Notes: generated by a model not told the origin, from the sequence alone. Positions 1 through 10,698 are shown, numbered from the stretch's first letter. The stretch: 23,019 nucleotides of DNA from Neonectria sp. B-13 (GCA_002682825.1 NOKP01000096.1:25189-48207), one strand, 5' to 3'. Translations and numbers: made by a program.

Positions 1-1620
1 ATTTCTCCAGAGTGTGGCAGCACGGAAGTCCATGTGAAGATGTGAAAGTCTGACTGCAGGGCGCTTTGTACTGCTTTTGGAGTAGTTGCCGTTGCTCTTG
101 CACCTTGCGTAAAGCTTGATGTGAGACCCAACCTCGCACCGCCTGAAACAATATCCCGGAGACCTCTAGAGGTGTGCGCACTTGTTGAGAGGCCCGTATA
201 TGTTTGAGTTCCTTCAGTTGGTTCGTAATAGCGTGCTTCATTGCCTGCCAAACGTCGAAGAGGTCAAATGTAGAAGTCTTGATATGTGACTTGATTAATG
301 AATGGATGCTTTCAGCCCTAAAGCATGCACATTAGTTCTTTTCCTGCGCCATATGCAGCAGGCTACCTGCCTCGAGGTGGCTATGTTGCCGAAGTGCAAG
401 TGGTCATCCACCCATGCTTTGACGATCTTCTCTTTGTGCGGCTCGAGCCAATACATCTTGATGTATCCCACAGACTCAAGATATTTGCGGCCATATTGAA
501 GCTCAAACTTAGCCAGGCGCTCCTCAAATGTCCTTTCGTCTCGTGAAGCTACAATCGAGTGCCATGACGTATAGAATTCGCCCCATTCTTTGTCTTCGGT
601 CTGCTCTGATGCTTGATCGACCTTCGATACAGCAAAGAAGGGCCGACAGTGCTGAAGAATTGCCTTGTTGACATGCCAGAGGCAAAGTAGTGCTTTAGAG
701 GAAGAGAACCAAATTGCAGCAGCGTTCATCGCCGCCAGGCACCTATCAGTCAAGATGACCGACGGAAGCTCCCGTTGATAGAGTGATCTGAGGTGCTCTA
801 ATGCCCATGAGTAATCCTCTTCTGATTCACCTGAAAGGAAGGCAAATGCAATGCAGAAGGAACGTTGGCAGGAGTCAACTCCAATCATGTCGAGGAGTGG
901 CATGTGGTGCTTGTTGGTCTTATAGGTGCAATCCAGCAATAAGACATCTGGGTTGCATTGTAAGTACGCAACAGAGTCAGGGTGGGCAAAGAAGATGGCC
1001 GTCAGTCGATTGTCACGGTCCAATCGAACTCGGCACCAGAAGCCCTCTCTATGCAACTGGTCAACCAGCGCTTGGATGCTGCTCTGGCCTTCACGCAGGC
1101 CCCTTCTTGTCTCCGCAATCCGATTGTATATATCTCGTTGAGTTGCAAGGGTCTCTGAATGATTGTGGAGATATGTCCTTATATCTCGCGGGGTGGTGCT
1201 AGATATGGCAAGATTTGAGACAGTTGCAGCATCTTGTTCTTCAAATCGTCGATGCGCTGGGTGCGCAGATGGGTCCTCGCTCGGTGGGTGGTTGTGTCTA
1301 GCGCACTCTTTGTCTGGCCGATGGGTCAGGACCCACGCGCCTCCATCTAGTGACTGCTTGGCTAGGACTGAAAACTTGCAGCCAGTTCTTCGACTCGAGG
1401 TGCGGCGGACTCGCTCTACAGATGCGCTTGGCGGCTGTTTGTTTCGGTCGCATGCGAACACCACTTTGATCCGCCCGTTCGGAGTCTTCGTAGACTTGCC
1501 CGTTGTGAAAGCATGCCCTTGAAGCTTTGCCCAAGAATTGATGGCGGCAAGGAGAGACTCGCGTGAATCGTATAGGCCTTCCGGTGGGAGCGCATCTTCG
1601 ACAAATGCTGCGTGGGCCAT
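1..1620 (-). CDS. MULE (Mutator-like) transposase, 3' end cut by window edge
   Basis: DNA transposase of the Mutator/FAR1-related class, which cuts and reinserts its own element. Exon 1 is 1620-371 and exon 2 is 317-1, joined by a 53-bp intron (318-370) with a GC donor and a TTTAG acceptor; the splice restores the motif ATSRAESIHSLIK, typical of MULE transposases (TSRxExxH). Visible domains: an N-terminal FAR1-like zinc-binding region (C57, C81, H109, H111), the catalytic core with D230 (LLLDCTYKT) and D292 (ILTDRCLAA), the C-x2-H motif C313-LW-H316, and a C-terminal SWIM-type zinc finger (C504 ... GLPCCH, 513-518). I did not assign the third catalytic acid. No internal stop is present in the 522 residues visible, so the copy may be intact. 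The start is the ATG at 1620-1618. The rest of the gene and the distal terminal repeat lie left of the window. Confidence 0.9.
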
Positions 1621-1656
1621 TTTTGGTTCACTGTCTTGTGATTCAATTAATTGCTC

Positions 1657-1776
1657 GCGACTGACAAACGCGTCTCGCCTGGACCAACTGGGAAATGCAT
1701 TTTGGCGGGATTAGTCAGTGGGCGCGCCCAGGCGCCCAAGGATGTATGGGCGCCCGGGCGCCCACCTATCAGTCGC
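1657..1776. repeat. GC-rich inverted repeat upstream of the MULE gene, candidate terminal inverted repeat
   Basis: Arms 1718-1738 and 1747-1765 are near-complements built of GGGCGCCC blocks around an 8-bp spacer. An outer pair, GCGACTGA (1657-1664) and TCAGTCGC (1769-1776), is also complementary. It lies 37-156 bp before the transposase start, where a MULE terminal repeat would be expected. The outer boundary and the usual 8-10 bp target duplication cannot be tested because the other end is outside the window. It could also be a separate foldback element. Confidence 0.45.
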
Positions 1777-1920
1777 CGGGTAGTAGTGCATCTGGGATCT
1801 AGAGCATCCATGGGGAGTAAACAATCCAAATATCTTGTTTGCCGCTTCTACCCCGCATCATCGGACCATCCGGAAGTGATGCGCCGATGTGGGGCTACAT
1901 CTAACAGGGTGGGCACCTGA

Positions 1921-1971
1921 ATGCCCGACTTTGCTATTTCCCTGTCATTCCTTTCATTCCAGAGTCCGTGA
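1921..1971 (+). promoter_or_regulatory. Short upstream ORF ending 2 bases before the regulator's ATG
   Basis: ATG at 1921 opens a 16-codon frame closed by TGA at 1969-1971; the transcription factor's ATG follows at 1974. If this stretch is in the 5' leader, ribosomes would meet this frame first and would have to reinitiate almost immediately. The transcription start is unknown, so the frame may simply lie upstream of the mRNA. Confidence 0.3.
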
Positions 1972-1973
1972 AA

Positions 1974-4068
1974 ATGAATCCAATTCGAGGCATTTACCAC
2001 CTGAGAGCGCGAGACAGAGCTACGGGACGGCCGCGAACAGCTTGCCATCAGTGCAGTTCCCTCAAAGTATGGTCCTTGTGTGGTGATTGCTAATCGTCAA
2101 GTTAACGCCATTTCAGGTCAGATGTAGCGGCGAAAGGCCTTCCTGTTCCAGATGTGCCCGTCTCCGGCGTCCTTGTTCTTGGCCTGGCGGTCAACAAAGT
2201 CCATCTCAGCACATCTTGACAACCCAATCCAGTACGACGTCCTGGGCTGAAGCAGGTCGTACCGAGCTTGGCATCCCCTCTAAACTCGTTGGTAAACTTG
2301 TGGACTTGTTCTTCTCCAACGTGTATAATGCGTCCTTGCTCCTGCATCGGCCATCTTTTAGCCTCGCCCTGTCAGAAGGTACTGTTAGCAAGCATGTCAT
2401 GTTAAGCATGTGTGCCCTCGCCTCATGGTAGGTGCACCTTGTCTCGTTGGGCCGAAACTGAATGCATCGTGTCTAAACATTACATGCGCAGTTTCTACGA
2501 CGCCGAAAGTAACACAGTTGTCGAAGAAGGCTTTGCACAAGAATGGGCAGAAGAAGCAGGCAGGCTTGTGTTCTCCCAAGTCGACTGCCCCAGGGAAGAC
2601 AACCTCGTCACATTTCTCAACCTGACCCTGTTCTGGTACAGCCAAGGGCAGTGGCAGCGAATGATGATCTACGAGGGTAACGCTGCATGCACCTCGCGTT
2701 TGCTTGGCCTAGATGGTGCGTCTACGGTGCAGGGCTGTACTATCGCCGCTGAGCTGAGTAGAAGGAGACTGTGGGCGTGCTATCTAATCAGCCAATTTGT
2801 CAATCGGACGGCCTCACAGAAGATGAATATCTCGGAACTCCAAAGGCTTCCTCTACCTTGCAATGAGCAGGACTTTGAGATCGGGACTATTCCGGAACGA
2901 CACCTTACTTTGGCCGATGAGAGAAGCACTGACAGCTTTTATGCTGAGCTCATTAGAATCAGCAGCATTTGGTGAGTTCCTTGTCTCATCAGATGTGGTA
3001 TGTATTGACGCATAAAGGACATCCGTTTATCTATTTGCGCAGAATGATGAACTGGAGGTTGGCCAGAAGATCCTAGCCATTCAAAAGCACGATAGTGAAC
3101 TGAGGGCATGGCGTCAAAAGCTCCATCAAGCCTTTGACCTTGACTCGGACCTGTCCACCATTCCGCTCTTGCAGAAAGTCCTCATCCAGATTACCTACCA
3201 TCAGACAGCATGCGTCCTACACGCCGCGATAGTCCCACTGTTCACCTTGAGCCCCACGACTGGCGAACACGAGTACTCTCAGGTAATATCAGCGCAGACT
3301 GCGCTGTCCCATGCCCGTCAGATCTCATCTCTCTTTCTCCAACTTGGGTCCTGGCAGCCATCGCAGGCTCCAGGCTTCGTGGGGTACGCCGCCTACTGCT
3401 CTTGCGCAGTTCAGTTGCCATTTCTATGGTGTCAGAAGATGGGCTCGAGGGAGATGACCTTGGCCAACATTAGGGCAAATATGAAAGTGATGCGTGATAT
3501 TGGCAAACACTGGAAGCTTGTTGCGGAATTGGTTAGTTCTGATCTTCTCCTTGTCGAAACCTCCCATCACTAAGTACAGTGAGAGCAGACGAGATGTGTG
3601 CCTTTACTATACAGCCATCACAAGAGCATGGCGTATACTCTCGCAGATGAACCGGGGGGGTTGGACGCGATAGACCTGAACAGGCATAAAGGCATGCCGG
3701 TACGAGCGAGAGCGTCCATTCTGGGCCACAATGAAATCATCTGGAGCAAAGGGTCGGTTCGGAATCAAGGCGTAATTGATGATTTAGACGTGGATGACAC
3801 TGCGAAAACCCCCAGCTCAAGACCGTCAGAGGATCTGATGCTTTCAGACGGACCTCTGCAACTTCAGTATGGGGACTGGGATCACAATTTGGAGGATTTG
3901 CAGGACCCCATCATGTCTATGATGGCTGAGACATTGCCTGAATACGAGGACTTTGACAGTTTAATGCTGGGGGTAGATCCTTTAGTATGGGATACTGATC
4001 TGGAAGCCCTGGGAACGACGGAAAACCCCAGTGAGATATTCGCGGGTTTATTTGGAGGGCTGCAGTAG
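1974..4068 (+). CDS. Zn(II)2Cys6 fungal transcription factor (five exons)
   Basis: Nuclear regulator of the fungal binuclear zinc cluster family. Exons are 1974-2066, 2117-2427, 2492-2971, 3018-3531 and 3589-4068, which join to 1,878 nt (625 aa). Introns of 50, 64, 46 and 57 bp have donors GTATGG, GTAGGT, GTGAGT and GTTAGT. The first intron splits the zinc cluster between K31 and V32, a common place for such introns. The six cysteines are C24, C27, C34, C41, C44 and C51 (C-x2-C-x6-C-x6-C-x2-C-x6-C). The middle region carries the fungal-specific factor domain, with LLLHRPSF and then a block around LWACYLISQFVNRT. The C-terminus is acidic with hydrophobic residues (EYEDFDSLML), as in activation domains. 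The last intron uses the third AG after its branch point, because the CAG at 3579 would put a TGA in frame. The next gene, a hydrolase, is a likely target. The sequence does not show the ligand. Confidence 0.92.
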
Positions 4069-4080
4069 AAGCCCGCTTTT

Positions 4081-4093
4081 CCGCCGGGGTCGG
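4081..4093 (+). promoter_or_regulatory. Candidate zinc-cluster binding site CCG-N7-CGG
   Basis: CCG (4081-4083) and CGG (4091-4093) form an inverted pair of the triplets bound by dimeric Zn2Cys6 factors. It lies 13 bp past the regulator's stop and about 170 bp before the hydrolase ATG. This position would suit control of the hydrolase by its neighbour. Such triplets are common, so support is weak. Confidence 0.25.
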
Positions 4094-4174
4094 TAAACGA
4101 TGCTATTGGTCTCTCGGCAACAGTGGCCGTCCTTTTGCCACACCGAGCACTCCGTCTTAGCAAGGCCGTTGTAG

Positions 4175-4180
4175 AATAAA
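4175..4180 (+). terminator. AATAAA, likely poly(A) signal of the regulator gene
   Basis: AATAAA lies 107 bp after the regulator's stop codon and 86 bp before the hydrolase start. It is the only good signal in this 197-bp spacer, which must hold both the 3' end of one gene and the promoter of the next. Confidence 0.35.
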
Positions 4181-4265
4181 TAACGGCTCATTCTATCGAT
4201 TTGGGATTGCTGCTACAATCTCAACACAAGACTTACAGTGCTGAAGACTCCCGGTGCGTATCAAA

Positions 4266-6175
4266 ATGCCACGTCTCGAAGGCCTTAGCACGGTAGATGC
4301 CGAATCGTACCCGTATATTTTCGAAAAGAACGCCTCGGTCCCCACCACAAGCGGCGGAGCAATTCGGTGCAACATTTACCGCCCAAAAGCCGCCCTCAAC
4401 GAGAGGTTTCCTGTCCTTGTTACCTACGGTCCTTATGGGAAAGACGTATGGTATCATTAGTAAGTACACCTGGAAATACATTTAAAGAAATCATAAGCTG
4501 TATAGTTCAAGGTCGTTCGTGCTAACCAGGATAGCTTCAACCCCGGAAGCTACGCAGAAGTAAACCCTGATCATAAGACGGATCACTCAGCTTGGGAAAC
4601 ACCAACTCCAAGCTACTGGACAAAACACGGCTACGTCGTTATTCGGGCTGATGAGGTCGGGTCCGGCCAGTCTCCTGGCTTTCTCAACGTTTGGTCAGCC
4701 ACTACAGCTGCGTCGTTCTATGACCTTATCGAATGGGCTTCTGAGCAGACTTGGAGCAATGGCAAGATTGGGCTCCTGGGGATAAGCTACTATGGATCAA
4801 CCCAGTGGCAAGTCGCTTCGCAGAGACCAAAGGGCCTCGCTGCCATAGTTCCTTGGGAAGGGTTTTCAGACTTCTATCGCGACGCATGTCGGCACGGTGG
4901 AATTCTGTCCAACGATGGCCTCGATGCAATCTGGCATCGACAGATTGGTCCGAATCAGTATGGCCTCCCAGGAAGAGCGGCACGCAACTGGGGTGATGAG
5001 ACCATCGATGGCTCCTTGCCAGAACAGGCATTGGAACGGAGCCGCATCACCATGGTCGATGCAGCACGCGGTAATCCATATCGGGACAGCCCGCGCTTTG
5101 CATCTGTCGACTACAACCTCGAAGATATTCGCGTTCCCATACTGAGCGTGTCAAACTGGGGAGGCATCCTGCTGCACTTGCGTGGCAATGTTCAAGGCTT
5201 CATGCATGCTGGCTCAGAGTTCAAATATCTTAGATTCATCGTCGGCAGACATGATCTCCCTTTCTACTACCCTGAGGAGGTTGAGATTCAGCGAAGTTTT
5301 CTCGATGCCTTTCTCAAAGATGACGACCAGATGGGATGGACAAAGAAGGGCCAGGTGCCACCGGTTGATCTGGTATTGCGGAAAGGTGACGTGGGATACA
5401 ACGACCCCAAAGCAGAGAGCCAGTTTCTTCGAAGGAAGGAGAACGAGTGGCCGATTTCCCGAACACAGTACACAAACATGTTTCTCACTGCTGATGGAAG
5501 CCTCAACTGGGCAAATACAGCGCCGGATCTCCCTCGCCAGGTCGGTTACGAGGCATTTCCAGACGACAATTCTCCCACAATGGTCTCGTTCAAGACATCC
5601 GCATTTGAGTCGGAGCTCGAAATAACCGGGCATATCGTCGCCCACTTGAATGTTTCCGTGGGCTCTGGGAGTCCAGAGCATACCCCGTCGGAGATTGACC
5701 TATTCTTGTCTTTGCGTCACATCTCAGCTTCAGGGACCGAGATTTTCTACACCGGGACAACAGGGGAACCAGCGCCCGTCGCAAAAGGATTCTTGAGGGT
5801 CAGTTTGAGGAAGACGAACCCAAAGCATCGTTTCCACCGTTCCTGGCTCCCTCACCGCGACTATCTCTCCGCAGACGTTCTTCCAGTCAGACCCAACGAG
5901 GTGTATGAGGTTGACGTGGAAATCTGGCCAACAAACGTGGTTGTGCAGAAAGGCGAACGACTGGTTCTGGATGTTGGCTCTTGCGATCTAGCCGGTAGTG
6001 GCATATTTACGCACCATGACCCAGTTGATCGGTAAGTGACTTGGTGGCTTTATCATGAATGGCAGCTGACTAGGGCAGTAGACCTGAGAAGGCCTTGAGA
6101 GGAACGAATTTTCTACACTTTGGAGCTAACTACGAGAACTACGTTACACTTCCAGTCATACCTAAAAGTGGTTAG
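4266..6175 (+). CDS. CocE/NonD family alpha/beta hydrolase (S15-like acyl esterase or peptidase), three exons
   Basis: Hydrolase of the CocE / X-Pro dipeptidyl-peptidase (S15) class; esters, amides or peptides are possible substrates. Exons 4266-4459, 4535-6031 and 6082-6175 join to 1,785 nt (594 aa). Introns of 75 bp (GTAAGT, branch GCTAAC) and 50 bp (GTAAGT) splice in frame. Residues 142-152 carry the nucleophile elbow GISYYG with S149. The presumed catalytic histidine is in the block GRHDLPFYYPEEVEIQ, followed by SFLDAFLK. The last 200 residues have the jelly-roll-like PepX_C pattern (SELEITGHIVAHLNVS ... VYEVDVEIWPTNVVVQKGERL). No signal peptide is evident, so it is probably intracellular. 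The start is the first in-frame ATG (context tcaaaATGc). It lies in the same orientation 197 bp after the zinc-cluster regulator, which probably controls it. The role (detoxification, catabolism or metabolite processing) cannot be decided. Confidence 0.92.
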
Positions 6176-6361
6176 GGTTCGCTCCAAAGTCCGAGCAGCG
6201 GTGTTAGTGAAACTTTCGTTCATGTGTAAGTATCACCTTAGGCTATGCTAGTTCAGTTTCGTCCAAAATCCCAGTTTACCTTTGGGCTCGAGTAGCTTCT
6301 TTTGATACCAGATTCACGGTGAATATAGAGCATTATTCATTGTTTCATTAATAGGCAGAGT
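6176..6361. other. 3' flank of the hydrolase gene, no gene seen
   Basis: AT-richer spacer after the hydrolase stop. I see no ORF, RNA gene or clear repeat. It ends with the left copy (AGAGT, 6357-6361) of the target duplication of the following LTR. Confidence 0.5.
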
Positions 6362-6548
6362 TGTCACGGGCCAGGGCCCATATCCTTGCGGCTGTGCCGC
6401 AAGACGTACTAGGCTCGTGCGCGCCAGGGATGAGAAATCGTTCCACAGCTCAGGGGCACTTAGGAACTTCTTTCCTTCTTCTTCATCTTTGATGTAAATA
6501 GCATCCTGGACTAGATAGCTGGAATACAGTTACTAGAGGCCGTTCACA
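6362..6548. mobile_element. Solo LTR, 187 bp, flanked by 5-bp duplication AGAGT
   Basis: Starts TGTCACGGG and ends CCGTTCACA, giving the TG...CA ends of an LTR. It is flanked by identical AGAGT at 6357-6361 and 6549-6553, the 5-bp target duplication left by LTR retrotransposons. Inside are a perfect hairpin, CTTGCGGC-tgt-GCCGCAAG (6385-6403), and a pyrimidine-rich run before a TAGCTGGAATACAG stretch. No coding sequence is present, so this is what remains after the two LTRs of an element recombined. The family (Gypsy or Copia) is not determined. Confidence 0.75.
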
Positions 6549-6553
6549 AGAGT

Positions 6554-8128
6554 AAGAGACAGAAAAGTCCTGCTTATAGCCTTTGTAAGATAGCAACCCC
6601 CCACTCAATGAACTAAACCTTTTACACCCATGCTATTAAACAACGATATATACCCTAATGAAGAAGACATCAACAGCGTGACTAATGAAGGTCTATAGCT
6701 TTGTCAAGTAATCTATAGTGGTATATAGGAAACCTTGGGCAAACCGCACCGAAACGCCGCTTCCCCTCCTTGTGATCCCCGTATGCCGAGAGCCCCCTAT
6801 GCCAATGGTCAATCCAACCCGAACTCCAAGAAAACCAGCCATACTAGCCATACCTATGAAGCTAGAGCAAGTAAATCAGAACCCATCTGTGGCTAGCTTG
6901 CTCAATGCCTGATTCTCCTTGAATTTGGTCGACTGCAGGTGAGGCTGCCTTCATTATATGCGACTGGTAGTTGAAGGTCGTATAGTACCCCTTGAGTCGA
7001 CTCTCAAATCCATGGTGTGTATGGAATGTAGACGAACGATCCCGCAATTTCCACCTTCTATCTTCCCATCCTTATCCTCTGAACTGACACTGACCTTACC
7101 AGTAGGTCGAAGGAAGTAAGAAGCAAAGATTTAATACTAAGCTTACTACTAGGGGGGCTGCAAGTCGCCCATCCCCGCCACTCGTACCTCCTGGACGGGG
7201 GGTCTTTAGGTGTCGAAATGGGGGTCAGGTTTAGGTCGCGGACGGTTGTGGGTGGGGTACACTTTTTCGGAAAACAATATGGAAAAACATAGGATAATTT
7301 AGAAAGAATTAATAGAAAGTCATGAGATGTTTCCTGAGCACGATGGCTATTTTATAGAGTTAGTTATGGAATTTAGAAGAAAGGAGGAGGAAAACAGGGT
7401 GGATGGGGAGGGTGGACCCACTGTAAAGTCTTGGCTCACGATTAATTCAATGGGGTATAGCGCGAGGCCCACTTAAAAGTCTTAGCTCATGATTAATTCA
7501 ATGTGGTATAGCGCAAGGACGGGTGGGCTTACCTAAGCGATTTTTTTACACAGGTCGGTCAGAGTTGAAGAGATTCGGCCAAAAGAAGCGCCCAACCAAG
7601 CCTCAAGGACGGACGATATCACCGCTACCCTGTAGCTAGTCAAAACATCGCCAATGGGTTCCAAGTAAAATGACGGATTGATAGATTCCTAGGGTTATCT
7701 TGCATAGAGAGTATTCCGTCAACTTGTGAAGCTATCAGAAGTAGCACTTTTCCCCTGGGAACCTACAACGAAGGCGAGGACGATGATTGTTCGGCTTTAC
7801 TCTCACTCCTAAAGCGTACTACTAAGACCCTTCGGCGTCAGGATCAGGTCAGCATCTTAGACCAGCCTTCCCATGGTAACGTAAAGGAAAGGGAGACCAT
7901 ATGCTAACCAATTCTACAAGAATGCATGAAAAAAATACAAGTGCTGAATGTAATTAGACGTGGCATCCCGAAGAAACTGCTCGCTCGATTGCGCGCCCTC
8001 CAAAGCCTGTTCGCGGGCTTTGCTTTTGCTCGATTATGTAATTTGCAAGACTGCCCGGGGTACACGTTCCGCGTCTCTTATTATTATCATCCCTTCTTGT
8101 GCGATGGATCGAGAGATCAAGCAAGACG
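6554..8128. other. Gene-poor spacer, no recognisable gene
   Basis: About 1.6 kb with only short, unconvincing ORFs. It contains G-rich stretches (around 7150-7260), a purine-rich run (7375-7415) and the 51-bp duplication listed separately. Its content suggests old, eroded repeat DNA. The left end of the Ulp1-bearing element probably lies in its last few hundred bases, but I could not place it. Confidence 0.4.
7417..7518. repeat. Two tandem 51-bp units
   Basis: Units 7417-7467 and 7468-7518 abut exactly and differ at six of 51 positions. Each carries the core GATTAATTCAATG and ends TATAGCGC(G/A)AGG. No gene overlaps it. Confidence 0.8.
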
Positions 8129-10692
8129 ATGTCTCAATCAGTCCCGAGACGTCGTGGCCGGCCTAAAAAAACAGCAGCGTCCGAAGAGGAGCGAGTGACC
8201 CGGGAACGTGCATTGCAACGTGCACGATCGCAATGATACTACTAACGACAACACGAGCGAGCCGTTACCCCCCATCAGGCGCCGACCGAGTCACGACAAG
8301 CAGGATTCCTACATCACTATCACTATCAACCTCATCCGCCTGCCATACCGTCGACTACGGACCCGGTCGTTGGCCTCCACCTAGAGCCCCATCTCCATAT
8401 CCCCACGCCGTTCGAGGGTCCACTGCCGGCCGAGTCCACTTACAACCGCGACTACGACGAACCTAGCGAGACCGAAGCGGGCCCGGCAGTCTGGAACCAC
8501 GATGAGAACTCACGGACCAACCATCTAAGCTCGGCCGATGCGCAAGAACACCACCCGCTTTTCGAAGACTCTCGGGCCCAGCTCGAGCTTATATCACAAG
8601 GATGCAACGCGGCCGACGCAGCGTTTGTCGAAGACCACATCAGCCCGCCGCAATTCGACGCTCGGGATGAAGAACTACAGGCACTAGTCGACAAAGTCCA
8701 GCAGTCGCTCATCACGTCGGATCGGGAGACAACAACAGGCAAGAAGGGCCCGGCGAGGGTTTGCGTTCCACTATTAGCGCAATTAACGCACTAACCCGTT
8801 CACCAGACGCGACGAACCCACCACAATCCCCAAGCACGACGGGACAACAGGACGACCCAATGGGGCGGAGCCCTCGATCTGTCGCTTCTGCTCACGCCTC
8901 TCACGTCTCTCACGCCTCTGGTCGGCCACAGACCCAAACACCGCAACGATCGCATCAATCTGGGGATCGATCAACCCCTCGGCAGCAAAAGAACACCCTG
9001 CATACCTGGCTGCGACCTTCCACTTACACGCCAGACGGCTCGCCCGGGTTGACGAGGGCCAAGATCCATGACCGCGATGGGTTTCTCTTGTCATCAGCTG
9101 CCGGCGTGAAGACGTTCGTACAACAGCACCCGGAATTCGCTGACCGTCCTCGTCAAGCGGCGAGAGCCTTTGGAGTCGAATGGAGCTACCACGGGCTTTA
9201 CACGTGGAATCTCCGTCACCGGCTTGAACGGCAGGACTACCTCGTCACTGAGGACGTCCTCTGCGGGATACGGCTCGTCATTGAGCTCAGTGAACGCCAG
9301 GACGTGACCACGCTCGTACAGACCATCCAGCTAGGCGAACATGATGCCATACAGCTCAGCCAAGCCGAGATCGAAGACATGCGTCAGCATGAGAATGCGA
9401 TCATACCCATTTTCCATCCAGGAATCGACAACAGTACGATCGGGCATTGGTCGTTGGCAATCTACCGGCGCGCCCAGTCATGCTTCCTCGTCTACGACTC
9501 GCTGCATCCCGACGACGCGTCTCACCGGGCGCTCCAGGATGATGTTCATGCTGCCGTAGCGGGGCAGGGATCGACGCAGGCCACGATCCATAACGTACCA
9601 ACGACTCGGCAGGTGCATGGATGGACCTGTGGTCTGATCGTTATAGAATGCGCGAGACGATTTCTGGCCGCCCAGGATCAGCAGGTCCTTGAATGGCACG
9701 GGAGTGATCCCCAGCAGTTCGATCGGCTTGACTGGACGCAACAGGAGCCATACTTGTCTGGCATTGGTGATCCAGAGTTGCACGAGGTCGGTGCGATATC
9801 GTACTGGATCGAGGTCAGCTCACAGTATCTCGGAGTGCCACTCAGGAACACAGTCGACAATGACAATGTCGCGGCAGCATCGCCAGCATCATCAGCACGG
9901 CTAACGCTGGAGGTCGATGATCCAGTACAACCACAGCCCAGACGGCCCACCGCCGCCAGAGACGAAACTGGCCCTACAGAGCCGGCTGACCCTGCCGTAC
10001 TACTCTTCCAAGAATGGAGCGGCGGCGCGATGGGGTGCACTATCCAACAGCACCAAGACGAACACGATGCTCAGATGGAAAAGGCTGCGACGGAACGAGG
10101 CGGCACCCCGAACTGCTCCTCACTCTTGGAGATCGCACAGAGACTCGAGGGAAGGGTTCCTGACGGGGATGACCATCAGCCTTGCCTACCGTCCGTCCTT
10201 GATCCGGCTCATGATCTTTTGCGTCCCGGGCCCAGGGAGATGGATCCGGGAACTGGCCCCACTGGGTACAGCGGCGCCTGCAGGGTCGCCATGGAGGGAG
10301 CGACGGAGGATGAGTCAAACCCACCCTACCTCTGCATGCACTCTCATCACCACCCACAGCAGTCTGATCGTGGATGTTTCTCGTCATCCTATGATGTTGA
10401 TAGCATGTGCAGCTTTCCCTTATCTCTTGGTGTCGCTAAGCTGGGTATGCAATGGTACACCCAGCCATACGTCACCTTGAATTACGTCGACAACGTCCAC
10501 CTCAGCTTAGAGATCCCCTCAGCTGGTCGAGGAGGAGGAGGAGGAGGAAGAGAGGACGCCGTCATGACCCAACCTCTCCAGAACATCCCCCAACTATTGT
10601 CTCGGCCGCGTCATTGGCCTACTACTACTACTGTACAAAGGCTGTGCTGTGTTCTGTCGTTTTCTTGTGTTCTGTCTGCACTTTTACTGTGA
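8129..10692 (+). pseudogene. AT-hook plus Ulp1-type (C48) cysteine protease, decayed
   Basis: A protein of the ubiquitin-like protease fold. Exon 1 starts at ATG 8129 and encodes an AT-hook (RRRGRPKK), then is broken by TGA (8234-8236) and TAA (8243-8245). It stays open to about 8738, where a GC-AG intron (8739-8806) would pass in frame to the next segment. That segment runs in one frame and holds the protease domain: H in GHWSLAI (9445-9447), D in VYDSL (9496-9498), the oxyanion Q (9610-9612) and C in WTCGL (9628-9630), so the catalytic set is present. Beyond about 9900 the likely coding sequence moves to another frame (RLTLPYYSSKNG, about 9980) and returns near 10,140, which means indels or lost introns. 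The true 3' end is unknown; 10692 is only the stop of the main frame. Ulp1-like genes ride on several DNA-transposon groups, and a Helitron-type hairpin lies 0.7 kb downstream in the same orientation. A dispersed host gene is the alternative. Confidence 0.75.
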
Positions 10693-10698
10693 CCCACC

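Noticed and set aside
6718..6912. 64-codon ORF in the gene-poor spacer
   Set aside because: Short, with no motif and no sign of selection visible; ordinary for non-coding DNA.
7926..8198. 90-codon ORF upstream of the Ulp1 pseudogene
   Set aside because: The AT-hook coding frame overlaps it in another frame from 8129, and the rest shows no coding features.
8759..8806. GT-AG intron in the Ulp1 pseudogene starting at 8759
   Set aside because: The splice joins exon 1 to a frame that hits TGA within about 80 codons and misses the protease frame.
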